Assembly (NCBI GenBank): GCA_009774765.1
Contig: VSOK01000001.1
Location: 62,001-126,000 of the forward strand
Length of the DNA stretch: 64,000 nucleotides
Origin: Bacteroidales bacterium
GTDB lineage: Bacteria; Bacteroidota; Bacteroidia; Bacteroidales; UBA932
Direction of reading: 5' to 3'
Under the pieces are notes generated by a model, which did not search any database, was not told where the DNA came from, and saw only the letters and a program-made list of their open reading frames with translations. The position numbers and the translations under genes were made by a program. Numbering within the stretch: the stretch's first letter is position 1; each line of letters starts with the position of its first letter. Shown in pieces: positions 27,781-35,398 of the stretch.

Positions 27781-27788
27781 CAAAGATA
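27781..27788 (-). promoter_or_regulatory. -7 box for the glycogen-synthase-like/DUF4270 unit
   Basis: On the minus strand TATCTTTG is a perfect TAnnTTTG match, 28 bp upstream of the start at 27752. An identical box on the plus strand at 27811 serves ftsX. Confidence 0.6.
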
Positions 27789-27810
27789 ATAAAAATTTTT
27801 GATATTTCAC

Positions 27811-27818
27811 TATCTTTG
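27811..27818 (+). promoter_or_regulatory. -7 box for the ftsX unit
   Basis: TATCTTTG is a perfect TAnnTTTG match, 42 bp before ATG 27861, divergent from the box at 27781-27788. Confidence 0.6.
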
Positions 27819-27860
27819 ACCCTTTGATAATAAAATGACTCAAGTTTCTGAAAGGTTTAT

Positions 27861-28739
27861 ATGTCTAAAGGTGAAAATCATATAATAGGCAGACGCCTTG
27901 TCAACGCCTATCTCTCATCCGTAATAAGTATCAGCCTTGTGCTGCTTCTTGTTGGGGTGGCAAGCCTGCTTCTTGTGAATGCGCGGAGCGTTTCCGACTA
28001 TTTCAAGGAAAATATGAAGGTCTCGGTCCTCATGAAGACGGACGTGGCCGAGGAAGATGCCCTTGCGTTCCGGAGGAAGGTTGACGGTATGCGTTTCATA
28101 AAGAGCAGCGACTTTGTCTCAAGGGAGCAGGGCATAAGCGAAATGAGGAATCTTCTCGGAGAGGACTTTCTTGACGTGTTCGAGACTTCTCCGATACCTG
28201 TGTCCATAGATGTGACCCTTAAGGCGGACTATGTTTCCGCAGACAGCCTCGATATGGTGAAAAGCGAGATCGCGGCATCTCCGCTTGTGGATGAGGTCGT
28301 ATATCAGCGTTCTCTGGTTGATGCCCTGAATTCCAATCTGAGCAAGATATCCGTTGTTCTCGGAATCTTCATCGTGCTACTGCTTTTCATCTCTTATGTG
28401 CTTATCAACAATACTGTGCGGCTTAATGTGTATGCTCGCCGTTTCACTATTCATACTATGAGGCTTGTGGGGGCCACGCGCTCATTTATCAGGGCTCCTT
28501 TTGTCCTGCAGGCTGTATTTCAGGGAATCTTCTCGGCTATCGTGGCTATCATTATGCTGCTTGCGATAATGTTTGTCGTGCGCAATGAGTTTGCCCAGCT
28601 GTTTGAAGTGTTCAGGCTGGACCTCCTTCTGATCGTCCTGGGGATAGTGATCGCTTCTGGAGTGGTGATCTGCGTGTCGAGCACGTACTTTGTCGTAAAT
28701 AAACTGGTTTCATTGAAAAAGGACGAATTGTATTTCTAA
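27861..28739 (+). CDS. ftsX: Cell division protein FtsX
   Basis: A 292-residue permease-like protein. There is one N-terminal TM helix (LSSVISISLVLLLVGVASLLLV), a periplasmic domain containing KVSVLMK and FVSREQGISEMRNLLGEDFLDVFETSPIPVSIDV, and three C-terminal TM helices with the conserved INNTVRLNVYARRFTIHTMRLVGATRSFIRAPF region. FtsX pairs with the ATPase FtsE to activate cell-wall hydrolases at the septum; ftsE is not adjacent. DUF3098 and uppP follow within a few bases, a common Bacteroidota arrangement that ties division to lipid-carrier recycling. Confidence 0.93.
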   Translation: MSKGENHIIGRRLVNAYLSSVISISLVLLLVGVASLLLVNARSVSDYFKENMKVSVLMKTDVAEEDALAFRRKVDGMRFIKSSDFVSREQGISEMRNLLGEDFLDVFETSPIPVSIDVTLKADYVSADSLDMVKSEIAASPLVDEVVYQRSLVDALNSNLSKISVVLGIFIVLLLFISYVLINNTVRLNVYARRFTIHTMRLVGATRSFIRAPFVLQAVFQGIFSAIVAIIMLLAIMFVVRNEFAQLFEVFRLDLLLIVLGIVIASGVVICVSSTYFVVNKLVSLKKDELYF

Positions 28740-28742
28740 GTT

Positions 28743-28979
28743 ATGGATAAAATGGCTATTACCCCGAAAGGGCTGAAACTTCTTCTTGTCGGATTCATCG
28801 TTATGCTTTCCGGCTATATCCTTATGACAGGAGGCGGCAGCGACAATCCTGAGGTCTTCAATTATGCTATGTTTGATTTCAGGCGTCTTGTGGCGGCTCC
28901 TCTGGTGATACTTATCGGCGTTGTCATTGAGATTGTGGCGATTATGGGCGTGTTCGGAGGCAATGGAAAGGAGAAATAG
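28743..28979 (+). CDS. DUF3098 small membrane protein
   Basis: A 78-residue protein with two TM helices (LLLVGFIVMLSGYILMT and APLVILIGVVIEIVAIMGVF), separated by the conserved NYAMFDFRRLV segment of DUF3098. The function is unknown. It sits 3 bp after ftsX and 3 bp before uppP, so it is almost certainly in the same operon and may assist the division or envelope proteins around it. Confidence 0.88.
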   Translation: MDKMAITPKGLKLLLVGFIVMLSGYILMTGGGSDNPEVFNYAMFDFRRLVAAPLVILIGVVIEIVAIMGVFGGNGKEK

Positions 28980-28982
28980 GCT

Positions 28983-29804
28983 ATGGAATGGTTTGAGGCG
29001 ATAATCCTGGGGCTGCTTCAGGGGTTTACGGAATTTCTTCCGGTCAGCAGCAGCGGCCATCTTGTGATCGGCAGGGAGCTGCTTGGCGTGGAGGCGTCGG
29101 ATGATCTCGTATTTGAGGTGACCGTGCACGCGGCCACTGTCCTGAGTACCATATTCGTGTTCAGGAAGCAGATATGGAATCTTCTTTCGGGATTTTTCAG
29201 GTTCCGGTATAATGACCAGACTGATTATATTTTGAAGATAGGTGTGTCTATGATTCCGATTTTTATTGTCGGAATGTTTTTCAAGGATTATGTGGAGGGG
29301 CTTTTCGGTTCTTTGACAGGGGTGGCTTTCGCTCTTCTTGTGACGGCCGTGCTGCTTGTCTTCTCGGATGTCGCATATTATGCCTTCAAGGACAAGAGCA
29401 TATACAAGAGTGTCTCGGGAAAGGAATACCGCAACGGAATTTCGTACTGGCAGGCATTTGTCGTGGGGCTCGGGCAGGCCTTTGCTGTGGCTCCGGGGCT
29501 TTCGCGTTCCGGTACTACCATTGCTACCGGTCTGATATGCGGTGTCAGGAGAGATGTCATGGCGCAGTTTTCTTTCCTTATGGTTCTTGTGCCGATTCTT
29601 GGGGAGGCTTTCCTCAGTCTGGCCGGAGGTGAGATGAGTTCGTCTTCCGTAGGCTGGCTTCCGCTCCTGCTCGGATTCGTTTCCGCCTTCCTCGCGGGGC
29701 TTCTTGCGTGCAAAGTTATGATCGCCCTTGTCAAGAAGGCCCGGTTGAGCTGGTTCGCTCTTTATTGCGTCGTCGTGGCTGTGCTTATTTTCATCTTCCA
29801 ATAG
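28983..29804 (+). CDS. uppP: Undecaprenyl-diphosphatase UppP (BacA)
   Basis: A 273-residue multi-pass membrane enzyme that dephosphorylates undecaprenyl diphosphate, recycling the lipid carrier for peptidoglycan and O-antigen synthesis. Signatures are the N-terminal GLLQGFTEFLPVSSSGHLVIG and the second-half AVAPGLSRSGTTIATGL, the two active-site motifs of the BacA family. Length is typical. It lies 3 bp after DUF3098. A long antisense open frame covers it but is a shadow. Confidence 0.96.
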   Translation: MEWFEAIILGLLQGFTEFLPVSSSGHLVIGRELLGVEASDDLVFEVTVHAATVLSTIFVFRKQIWNLLSGFFRFRYNDQTDYILKIGVSMIPIFIVGMFFKDYVEGLFGSLTGVAFALLVTAVLLVFSDVAYYAFKDKSIYKSVSGKEYRNGISYWQAFVVGLGQAFAVAPGLSRSGTTIATGLICGVRRDVMAQFSFLMVLVPILGEAFLSLAGGEMSSSSVGWLPLLLGFVSAFLAGLLACKVMIALVKKARLSWFALYCVVVAVLIFIFQ

Positions 29805-29812
29805 GTCTGCGC

Positions 29813-30559
29813 TTGGACGGAAAATTCACATATTTTGTATCTGATGTGCATCTGGGGCTGGATGTAAATGACCCTCAGGGGCGCGAACGCCGTTTTGTCG
29901 AATTTCTGAGGTCGCTCGACCCCGGGAAGACGTCGGCTCTGTATCTTCTGGGTGACATCTGGGATTTCTGGTATGAATACCGTGATGTGGTCCCGAAAGG
30001 ATATGTAAAAGTATTTGCTGCGATTGTCGGGCTGATTGAGTCCGGGGTGGATGTGTATTTCTTCCAGGGAAACCACGATGTATGGACCTACAGCTATTTT
30101 GAAGAGCTTGGTATGAAGAGGCTTGTCCAGCCGGCGGTCGTGGAGATTGACGGAAAGGTTTTCTGCCTGGGGCATGGGGACGGTCTTGGTCCTGTGCCGT
30201 CAGGCTACCGTTTTTTGAGGAAAATCTTTCATTGCAGGGTTCTTCAGTCCCTGTTCAGTATGCTTCATCCCTGGCTTGCTTTCCGGCTCGGCAACGGATG
30301 GTCGAAAGGCAACAGGCTTGCCCGTCACGAGGAATATGTCTTCAAGGGTGCCGCGGAGCCGCTGTGCATATTTGCTGAGGAATTTTCGCGTAGGCACAAG
30401 GTGGATTATTTCGTGTTCGGGCACTACCACGTGTCTGTGGATCTTCCGCTTGACACCGGTGCAAGGCTTGTCGTGCTGAAGGATTGGATAGGAGCTTCGC
30501 CTTATCTGTATTTTGACGGGATTTCCGGTGCTTTGGGATATTCCCAGAACAGGGAATAG
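29813..30559 (+). CDS. lpxH: UDP-2,3-diacylglucosamine diphosphatase LpxH
   Basis: A metallophosphoesterase of about 248 residues in the lipid A pathway. Metal-site motifs are present in order: SDVHLG, GDIWDFW, GNHD, GHGD and GHYH. The frame stays open back to ATG 29708 inside uppP, but the domain needs no such extension. The non-ATG TTG 29813 (DGKFTYFVSDVHLG) gives the expected length and a start 8 bp after the uppP stop, so I prefer it; CTG 29807 is also possible. The 3' end overlaps the convergent DUF4294 gene by 58 bp. It removes UMP from UDP-2,3-diacylglucosamine at the inner membrane. Confidence 0.9.
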   Translation: MDGKFTYFVSDVHLGLDVNDPQGRERRFVEFLRSLDPGKTSALYLLGDIWDFWYEYRDVVPKGYVKVFAAIVGLIESGVDVYFFQGNHDVWTYSYFEELGMKRLVQPAVVEIDGKVFCLGHGDGLGPVPSGYRFLRKIFHCRVLQSLFSMLHPWLAFRLGNGWSKGNRLARHEEYVFKGAAEPLCIFAEEFSRRHKVDYFVFGHYHVSVDLPLDTGARLVVLKDWIGASPYLYFDGISGALGYSQNRE

Positions 30560-31197
30560 TACAGGCCTTCGAATCCTCCTGTTTCCCAGAGATTTACCAG
30601 TTCTTCTGTCTCACGGTCAGCCCCCTGCGGGTCGTAGGGTGTCTTAAGGTCTGATCCGAACAGTTTTGCTATTCCCTGCCAGAATCCTGCCGCCATACCG
30701 TTTTTGTAGTCTTTTATTATAAGGTAGGACGATTTGCCGACCTCCCTGTCGATGAGTTTCATAAGCAGTGCCCCCTGTGTGATTGTCAGGCTTCTCAGAG
30801 GTTTCTCGAATACCGTGAACAGCTCGTCCTGTACTGCGTTGATATATCTGTCGCGTTTGCCGCGTTTCAGATTGTCCGCCGTGATTGTGCTGTCTGCGCG
30901 TTCGACGAGTTTTCTGGCGACAATGGCGTACGGATAGACTTTGCTGAAGTTGTACACCAGCCTGTAGTATTGGCGCCATTCCTTTCCCTTCTGCCTTGGC
31001 AGTCTTTCGTAGACACGCGCCGCAGGGAGTTCTTCCATATATATGGTATCCCTTCCTTCCACCTTGTACTGCATCAGCTGGTTTCTGCCGTACTCCTGCG
31101 GTGTGATCTGTTTTTTTGCGCGTTCCTGTCCTGCCGCCGTCGCTGCCGTCAGTATAAGGATGGCGATGAGTGCCGTATGTCTTGAAAAAATGCGCAT
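30502..31197 (-). CDS. DUF4294 exported protein
   Basis: A 231-residue protein with an N-terminal signal peptide (MRIFSRHTALIAILILTAATAAG). The body matches DUF4294 of Bacteroidota: YMEELPAARVYERLP, YYRLVYNFSKVYPYAIVARKLVE, SLTITQGALLMKLIDREVGKSSYLIIKDYKNGMAAGFWQGIAKLFG. The function is unknown; no catalytic motif was recognised. It converges on lpxH and overlaps it by 58 bp, but conserved-looking residues (LYYSLFWEYPK) run into the overlap, so both ends seem real. Confidence 0.85.
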   Translation of the reverse strand: MRIFSRHTALIAILILTAATAAGQERAKKQITPQEYGRNQLMQYKVEGRDTIYMEELPAARVYERLPRQKGKEWRQYYRLVYNFSKVYPYAIVARKLVERADSTITADNLKRGKRDRYINAVQDELFTVFEKPLRSLTITQGALLMKLIDREVGKSSYLIIKDYKNGMAAGFWQGIAKLFGSDLKTPYDPQGADRETEELVNLWETGGFEGLYYSLFWEYPKAPEIPSKYR

Positions 31198-31351
31198 CTG
31201 ACAAAGGTAGTCATTTTATTTTTAACGGTCTTTCTGCAGTGGTCCAAAAGTGCATCATAAAAATTTCAACAGGTTTTGTAATCGGATGATTTTTCGGTAT
31301 TTAGCTGTCAAAAAGTCCGGTCAAAAATATTCTTAAATTTCTCAAAAAATG

Positions 31352-31381
31352 TTTGCAATTCAGGAATTTTTACTATCTTTG
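31352..31381 (+). promoter_or_regulatory. Promoter of the rplP-rplQ ribosomal operon
   Basis: TTTG (31352-31355), an 18-bp spacer and TATCTTTG (31374-31381) give a near-ideal Bacteroidota -33/-7 pair. Transcription would start near 31388, leaving a leader of about 85 nt before rplP. Confidence 0.75.
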
Positions 31382-31385
31382 CAGT

Positions 31386-31438
31386 CCCTTAATTGGGGAG
31401 AAGTCCGCCCAACCAGCTGATGCTCAATTATTTAAGGG
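31386..31438 (+). other. Hairpin in the 5' leader of the ribosomal operon
   Basis: CCCTTAA at 31386-31392 can pair with TTAAGGG at 31432-31438, with further possible pairing inside (GGGG near 31395-31398 with CCC near 31408-31410). It occupies most of the leader upstream of rplP and could be an autoregulatory site; that role is inferred. Confidence 0.4.
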
Positions 31439-31472
31439 AAAACAAGGAAATTTAATTAAAAGTAATAGAACA

Positions 31473-31892
31473 ATGTTACAACCAAAGAAAACAAAATTTA
31501 GAAGGCAGCAGAAAGGCCGTATGAAAGGGATTGCTCAGAGGGGCAACCAGCTTGCGTTCGGTTCTTTCGGCATCAAGACCTTGGAAAATTGTTGGCTTAC
31601 AGGTCGTCAGATCGAAGCTGCCCGTCAGGCGGTCGTGCGTTATATGAAACGTGAGGGTAAGATCTGGATCAGAGTGTTCCCTGACAAGCCATACACAAAG
31701 AAACCTGCCGAGGTGCGTATGGGTAAAGGTAAGGGTAATCCTGAGGGATTTGTTGCTCCTGTTACTCCCGGCCGTATCCTGATTGAGGCGGAAGGCGTTT
31801 CCCTGGAGATTGCAAGAGAGGCTTTGCGTCTTGGCGCGCAGAAACTTCCGGTGACTACCAAGTTCGTTGTCCGCAGGGATTATGTTGAATAG
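31473..31892 (+). CDS. rplP: 50S ribosomal protein L16
   Basis: A 139-residue L16, beginning MLQPKKTKFRRQQKGRMKG and ending in KLPVTTKFVVRRD. L16 helps shape the tRNA-binding region of the large subunit. The frame is open upstream to 31353, but the promoter and leader lie in that stretch and the L16 family starts at this MLQPK Met. In most bacteria L16 is preceded by rpsC in the S10 operon; here it is the first gene after its own promoter, with a convergent DUF4294 gene upstream. Confidence 0.98.
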   Translation: MLQPKKTKFRRQQKGRMKGIAQRGNQLAFGSFGIKTLENCWLTGRQIEAARQAVVRYMKREGKIWIRVFPDKPYTKKPAEVRMGKGKGNPEGFVAPVTPGRILIEAEGVSLEIAREALRLGAQKLPVTTKFVVRRDYVE

Positions 31893-31910
31893 TTTAATGG
31901 AGAAAAAGAA

Positions 31911-32105
31911 ATGAAAGCATCTGAAGTACGCGAAATGTCAATCAGCGATTTGCGCGACCGTATCGAGGTTGAGAAAGCAGCTCTTGATACAATGAAGATA
32001 AACCACACTATCTCTCCATTAGAGGATACGTCAAAGGTTAGAAAGGCAAGAAGGGATATCGCCCGTATGATGACGATTCTTGCCGAGAAGGAAAAACAGA
32101 ATTAA
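31911..32105 (+). CDS. rpmC: 50S ribosomal protein L29
   Basis: A 64-residue L29 with the two-helix family pattern: MKASEVREMSISDLRDRIEVEK, then a HTISPLEDTSKVRKARRDIARMMTILAEKE segment. It binds near the polypeptide exit tunnel. It is 18 bp after rplP and 13 bp before rpsQ, in the normal L16-L29-S17 order. Confidence 0.96.
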   Translation: MKASEVREMSISDLRDRIEVEKAALDTMKINHTISPLEDTSKVRKARRDIARMMTILAEKEKQN

Positions 32106-32118
32106 AATTTGCATTCTG

Positions 32119-32373
32119 ATGGAAAGAAATCTTCGCAAAGAAAGAATAGGAGTTGTGGTCAGCAACAAGATGGACAAATCTATCGTAGTTGCGGTTGAGA
32201 CTCAGGAGAAGCATCCGATCTACGGAAAGTTCGTAAAAAAGACCACGAAGTTCGTCGCTCACGATGAGAAGAACGAGTGCCAGGAAGGCGATACTGTTCG
32301 CATTATGGAGACCCGTCCGTTGAGCAAGACAAAGAACTGGAGATTAGTAGAAATCGTAGAAAAAGTTAAATAG
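32119..32373 (+). CDS. rpsQ: 30S ribosomal protein S17
   Basis: An 84-residue S17 starting MERNLRKERIGVVVSNKMDKSIVVAVE. An in-frame ATG at 32080 would overlap rpmC by 26 bp and add residues foreign to the family, so ATG 32119 is used. The OB-fold core includes HPIYGKFVKKTTKFVAHDEKN and GDTVRIMETRPLSKTKNWRL. S17 binds 16S rRNA early in 30S assembly. rplN begins 2 bp after its stop. Confidence 0.97.
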   Translation: MERNLRKERIGVVVSNKMDKSIVVAVETQEKHPIYGKFVKKTTKFVAHDEKNECQEGDTVRIMETRPLSKTKNWRLVEIVEKVK

Positions 32374-32375
32374 CA

Positions 32376-32741
32376 ATGATACAGCAGGAAACACGTTTAC
32401 AGGTTGCAGACAACAGCGGCGCAAAGGAAGTTCTTTGTATCCGTGTGTTGGGTGGTACCCGCCGCCGTTATGCAAAAGTGGGCGACAGGATTGTCGTTGC
32501 AGTTAAGAGCGCTATTCCGGGTGGAGATGCCAAGAAAGGTTCAGTTTCTAAGGCTGTGGTAGTGCGCACAAAGAAAGAGATTCGTCGTCAGGACGGTTCA
32601 TATATCCGTTTCGATGACAACGCTTGCGTTCTTCTCAACAACCAGGGTGAGGTTCGTGGAACACGTATCTTCGGTCCTGTTGCAAGGGAACTTCGTGAGA
32701 ACTATATGAAAATCGTTTCACTGGCACCGGAGGTCCTCTAA
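32376..32741 (+). CDS. rplN: 50S ribosomal protein L14
   Basis: A 121-residue L14: MIQQETRLQVADNSGAKEVLCIRVLGG and the C-terminal GPVARELRENYMKIVSLAPEVL are hallmarks. It lies at the subunit interface and contacts L19 and 16S rRNA. Normal operon position between S17 and L24; the length is typical. Confidence 0.98.
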   Translation: MIQQETRLQVADNSGAKEVLCIRVLGGTRRRYAKVGDRIVVAVKSAIPGGDAKKGSVSKAVVVRTKKEIRRQDGSYIRFDDNACVLLNNQGEVRGTRIFGPVARELRENYMKIVSLAPEVL

Positions 32742-32753
32742 TAAGTAAGCATT

Positions 32754-33071
32754 ATGAAAAAGATACATATCAAGAAAGGCGACACCGTTTATGTTAATGC
32801 CGGTAACGACAAAGGAAAGACCGGTAAGGTGCTTGAGGTGATTCCTTCAAAGGACCGTGCTATCGTTGAGGGTATCAATATGGTCAGCAAACACGCTAAA
32901 CCAAGCCCTAAACATCCTCAAGGTGGTATTATTAAACAAGAGGCTGGTATTCACGTCTCAAACCTTCAGATTGTAGACCCATCAAAGGGCGGTCCTACAA
33001 GAATAGGACACAAGTTTGTCGGAGACAAGAAGATCCGTTATGCCAAAAAATCAGGAGAGGAGATTAAATAA
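32754..33071 (+). CDS. rplX: 50S ribosomal protein L24
   Basis: A 105-residue L24 with an N-terminal KOW motif (IKKGDTVYVNAGNDKGKTGKVLEV) and the HAKPSPKHPQGGI segment. It starts 50S assembly at the exit-tunnel side. Its stop overlaps the rplE start by one base (TAATG), indicating translational coupling. Confidence 0.97.
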   Translation: MKKIHIKKGDTVYVNAGNDKGKTGKVLEVIPSKDRAIVEGINMVSKHAKPSPKHPQGGIIKQEAGIHVSNLQIVDPSKGGPTRIGHKFVGDKKIRYAKKSGEEIK

Positions 33072-33670
33072 TGGCAAAGACTACAAAGACAACTAACGCA
33101 CAGGCTCCGGTAGCTGCCGGTTATGTGCCTGACCTCAAGAAGGTTTACAAAGAGGAGATTGTTGCCAAGCTTATGAAGGAGTTTTCATACTCTACTGTAA
33201 TGCAGGTTCCGAGATTGGTGAAGATTACAATCAACCAGGGTATCGGAGATGCTACAGGTGACAAGAAGCTCGTGGATGTGGCTCAGCAGGAATTGAGCAT
33301 AATTACAGGACAGAAAGCGGTTACAACCGTATCAAGGAAAGATATTTCAAACTTCAAACTCCGTAAGGGTATGCCTATCGGTGTTAAGGTCACTCTCCGT
33401 GGTGTGAAGATGTATGAGTTCCTTGAGAGACTTATCCGTATTTCGCTTCCTCGAATCAGAGACTTCAACGGTATTTCTGAGAAGATGGACGGAAAGGGTA
33501 ACTATACTCTCGGAATCAAGGAGCAGATTATCTTCCCTGAAATCAATATCGACCAGATTACCAAGATTCTCGGTATGGAGATCACTTTCGTGACAACAGC
33601 CAATACTGATGAGGAGGCTCACGCTCTTCTCCGTGAATTCGGTCTGCCTTTCAAAAAACACAACAACTAA
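33071..33670 (+). CDS. rplE: 50S ribosomal protein L5
   Basis: A 199-residue L5 with VPRLVKITINQGIGDA, RKDISNFKLRKGMPIGVKVTLRG and the C-terminal GMEITFVTTANTDEEAHALLREFGLPF. It carries an N-terminal extension of roughly 18 residues rich in Thr and Ala (MAKTTKTTNAQAPVAAG) beyond the usual ~180-residue protein. L5 binds 5S rRNA and the P-site tRNA. It overlaps rplX by one base. Confidence 0.97.
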   Translation: MAKTTKTTNAQAPVAAGYVPDLKKVYKEEIVAKLMKEFSYSTVMQVPRLVKITINQGIGDATGDKKLVDVAQQELSIITGQKAVTTVSRKDISNFKLRKGMPIGVKVTLRGVKMYEFLERLIRISLPRIRDFNGISEKMDGKGNYTLGIKEQIIFPEINIDQITKILGMEITFVTTANTDEEAHALLREFGLPFKKHNN

Positions 33671-33682
33671 AAGTTAACTAGT

Positions 33683-33952
33683 ATGGCAAAAGAATCAATG
33701 AAAGCCCGCGAAGTAAAACGCGCGAAATTAGTTGCTAAATACGCTGAGAAGAGGAAAGCTCTCAAAGAGGCTGGAGACTGGGCTGCGCTTGACAAGCTCC
33801 CTAAGAATTCAAGCCCTTGCCGTATGCACAACCGCTGTTCTCTTACCGGAAGACCAAAAGGTTATATGAGGATGTTCGGCATCAGCCGTATCCAGTTCCG
33901 CGAGATGGCAAGCAACGGTCTTATCCCAGGCGTGAAGAAGGCAAGCTGGTAA
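33683..33952 (+). CDS. rpsN: 30S ribosomal protein S14
   Basis: An 89-residue S14 of the longer form, without a four-Cys zinc ribbon; only two Cys are seen, in SPCRMHNRCSLTGRPKGY. The C-terminal FREMASNGLIPGVKKASW is diagnostic. It helps assemble the 30S head. An 86-bp gap, the widest within the early operon, separates it from rpsH. Confidence 0.97.
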   Translation: MAKESMKAREVKRAKLVAKYAEKRKALKEAGDWAALDKLPKNSSPCRMHNRCSLTGRPKGYMRMFGISRIQFREMASNGLIPGVKKASW

Positions 33953-34038
33953 TGACTGACAAAAAGTTACATTATATTTATTAACAATTCGGATATCGGG
34001 CGTACAATTGCGCCGGTTTCTATTAAAAAACAGAAAAA

Positions 34039-34434
34039 ATGACTGATCCAATTGCAGATTATCTGACAAGAATTCGCAATGCTTACCTCGCAGGTAAGAA
34101 GATCGTTGAGATTCCATCTTCAAAGATGAAGGTGGCTATCACCAAGATTCTTTGCGAAAAGGGATACATCCTCAGCTACAAGGTGGTTGAAGGAACTCCC
34201 GGAAACACAATCAAGATTGCTCTTAAGTATCATCCTCAGACAAAGACCGCGGCAATCAAGAAGATTCAGCGCGTGTCAAAACCTGGTCTCAGGAAATATA
34301 CTGATGTGGAGAATATGCCTCGCGTCCTCAATGGACTCGGAATCGCTGTCCTTTCTACATCAAAGGGTGTTATCACCGACAAGGAGGCTAAAGATCTCAA
34401 TGTAGGCGGTGAGGTTATATGTTATGTATATTAA
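34039..34434 (+). CDS. rpsH: 30S ribosomal protein S8
   Basis: A 131-residue S8: MTDPIADYLTRIRNAYLAGKK, then KIQRVSKPGLRKYT and the C-terminal LSTSKGVITDKEAKDLNVGGEVICYVY. S8 binds the central domain of 16S rRNA and in Enterobacteria also represses this operon through its mRNA; whether that applies here is unknown. The preceding 86-bp gap has only a short GC-rich hairpin (GGCG/CGCC). Confidence 0.98.
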   Translation: MTDPIADYLTRIRNAYLAGKKIVEIPSSKMKVAITKILCEKGYILSYKVVEGTPGNTIKIALKYHPQTKTAAIKKIQRVSKPGLRKYTDVENMPRVLNGLGIAVLSTSKGVITDKEAKDLNVGGEVICYVY

Positions 34435-34451
34435 TCTTAAAGAATTAAATA

Positions 34452-35012
34452 ATGTCAAGAATTGGTAAATTGCCTGTACACCTTCCTGCCGGAGTTACTG
34501 TAGAGCTGCTTCCGGGCAATGTGGTTAAGGTTAAAGGACCCAAGGGCGAACTGAGCCAGAAGGTTGACTCGGACATCAATGTCGCTCTTGAGGGAAATGA
34601 GATTAAATTGACCCGTCCTACCGACCAGCCGAGACACCGTTCACTTCACGGTCTTTACCGTGCTCTGATCAACAATATGGTTGTTGGTGTCTCTGAGGGA
34701 TATGAGATCAGACAGGAGCTTGTCGGTGTGGGTTACCGTGTTGAGGTTAAAGGTCAGATCCTTGAATTCTCTCTCGGATTCTCTCACGATATTCACATGA
34801 TGCTCCCTGCTGAGGTGAAGGCTGAGGCTGCTGAGGTGAAGAAAGGTCAGAACCCTGTCCTTATTCTCAGAAGCAATGACAAACAGCTTATCGGTCAGGT
34901 TGCAGCTAAGATCCGCTCTCTGCGTAAGCCTGAGCCATATAAGGGTAAAGGTATCAAGTTTGTCGGCGAACAGCTTCGTCGTAAGGCTGGTAAGTCAGCA
35001 GGTGCTAAATAA
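34452..35012 (+). CDS. rplF: 50S ribosomal protein L6
   Basis: A 186-residue L6 with two repeated alpha/beta domains: MSRIGKLPVHLPAGVTVE at the N-terminus and LRSLRKPEPYKGKGIKFVGEQLRRKAGKSAG at the C-terminus, the signature for the sarcin-ricin-loop contact. Normal position between S8 and L18. Confidence 0.98.
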   Translation: MSRIGKLPVHLPAGVTVELLPGNVVKVKGPKGELSQKVDSDINVALEGNEIKLTRPTDQPRHRSLHGLYRALINNMVVGVSEGYEIRQELVGVGYRVEVKGQILEFSLGFSHDIHMMLPAEVKAEAAEVKKGQNPVLILRSNDKQLIGQVAAKIRSLRKPEPYKGKGIKFVGEQLRRKAGKSAGAK

Positions 35013-35026
35013 TAGGAGGATGAGTT

Positions 35027-35389
35027 ATGGCATTGAATAAAATAGAAAGAAGAAAAAGAATTCACTACCGTATCCGCAAAGTCGTTAATGGTACTGCTGA
35101 GAGACCGAGAATGGTTGTTTTCAGAAGCAACAAACAGATTTACGTACAGGTTGTTGATGATTTGAAGGGTGCGACTCTTTGTGCTGCCGCTTCAAATGAT
35201 AAGGCTCTTGCCGCTGAGTGCAAGGGTAAAACCGGAAAAGAGGCTGCTGCCATCGTCGGAAAGGCTATTGCAGAGCGTGCTCTCGCTAAAGGTATCACTA
35301 CCATCTCTTTTGATCGTGGCGGTTACCTTTATCACGGTAGAGTTAAAAGTTTGGCTGATGCTGCCCGTGAAGGTGGCCTAATTTTCTAA
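35027..35389 (+). CDS. rplR: 50S ribosomal protein L18
   Basis: A 120-residue L18. RRKRIHYRIRKVVNGTAERPRMVVFRSNKQIYVQVVDD and the ending SFDRGGYLYHGRVKSLADAAREGGLIF are typical. It binds 5S rRNA with L5. It is preceded by GGAGG at 35014-35018, an unusually good ribosome-binding site for this phylum. Confidence 0.98.
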   Translation: MALNKIERRKRIHYRIRKVVNGTAERPRMVVFRSNKQIYVQVVDDLKGATLCAAASNDKALAAECKGKTGKEAAAIVGKAIAERALAKGITTISFDRGGYLYHGRVKSLADAAREGGLIF

Positions 35390-35398
35390 TCAAAGACT

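Noticed and set aside
28710..29801. Long minus-strand open frame (363 codons) opposite DUF3098 and uppP
   Set aside because: Its translation is Lys/His/Arg-rich low-complexity sequence with no domain and lies exactly opposite two well-supported membrane-protein genes, so it is a codon-bias shadow.
30644..31204. 186-codon minus-strand frame overlapping DUF4294 in another register
   Set aside because: The DUF4294 frame has a signal peptide and family motifs; the alternative is Arg/Gly-rich noise.
31353..31472. N-terminal extension of rplP to an upstream in-frame ATG
   Set aside because: The extension would cross the promoter and leader, and L16 proteins start at the downstream MLQPK Met.
33953..34038. 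Promoter or regulatory RNA in the 86-bp gap between rpsN and rpsH
   Set aside because: No TAnnTTTG box and only a weak 4-5 bp GC hairpin were found.
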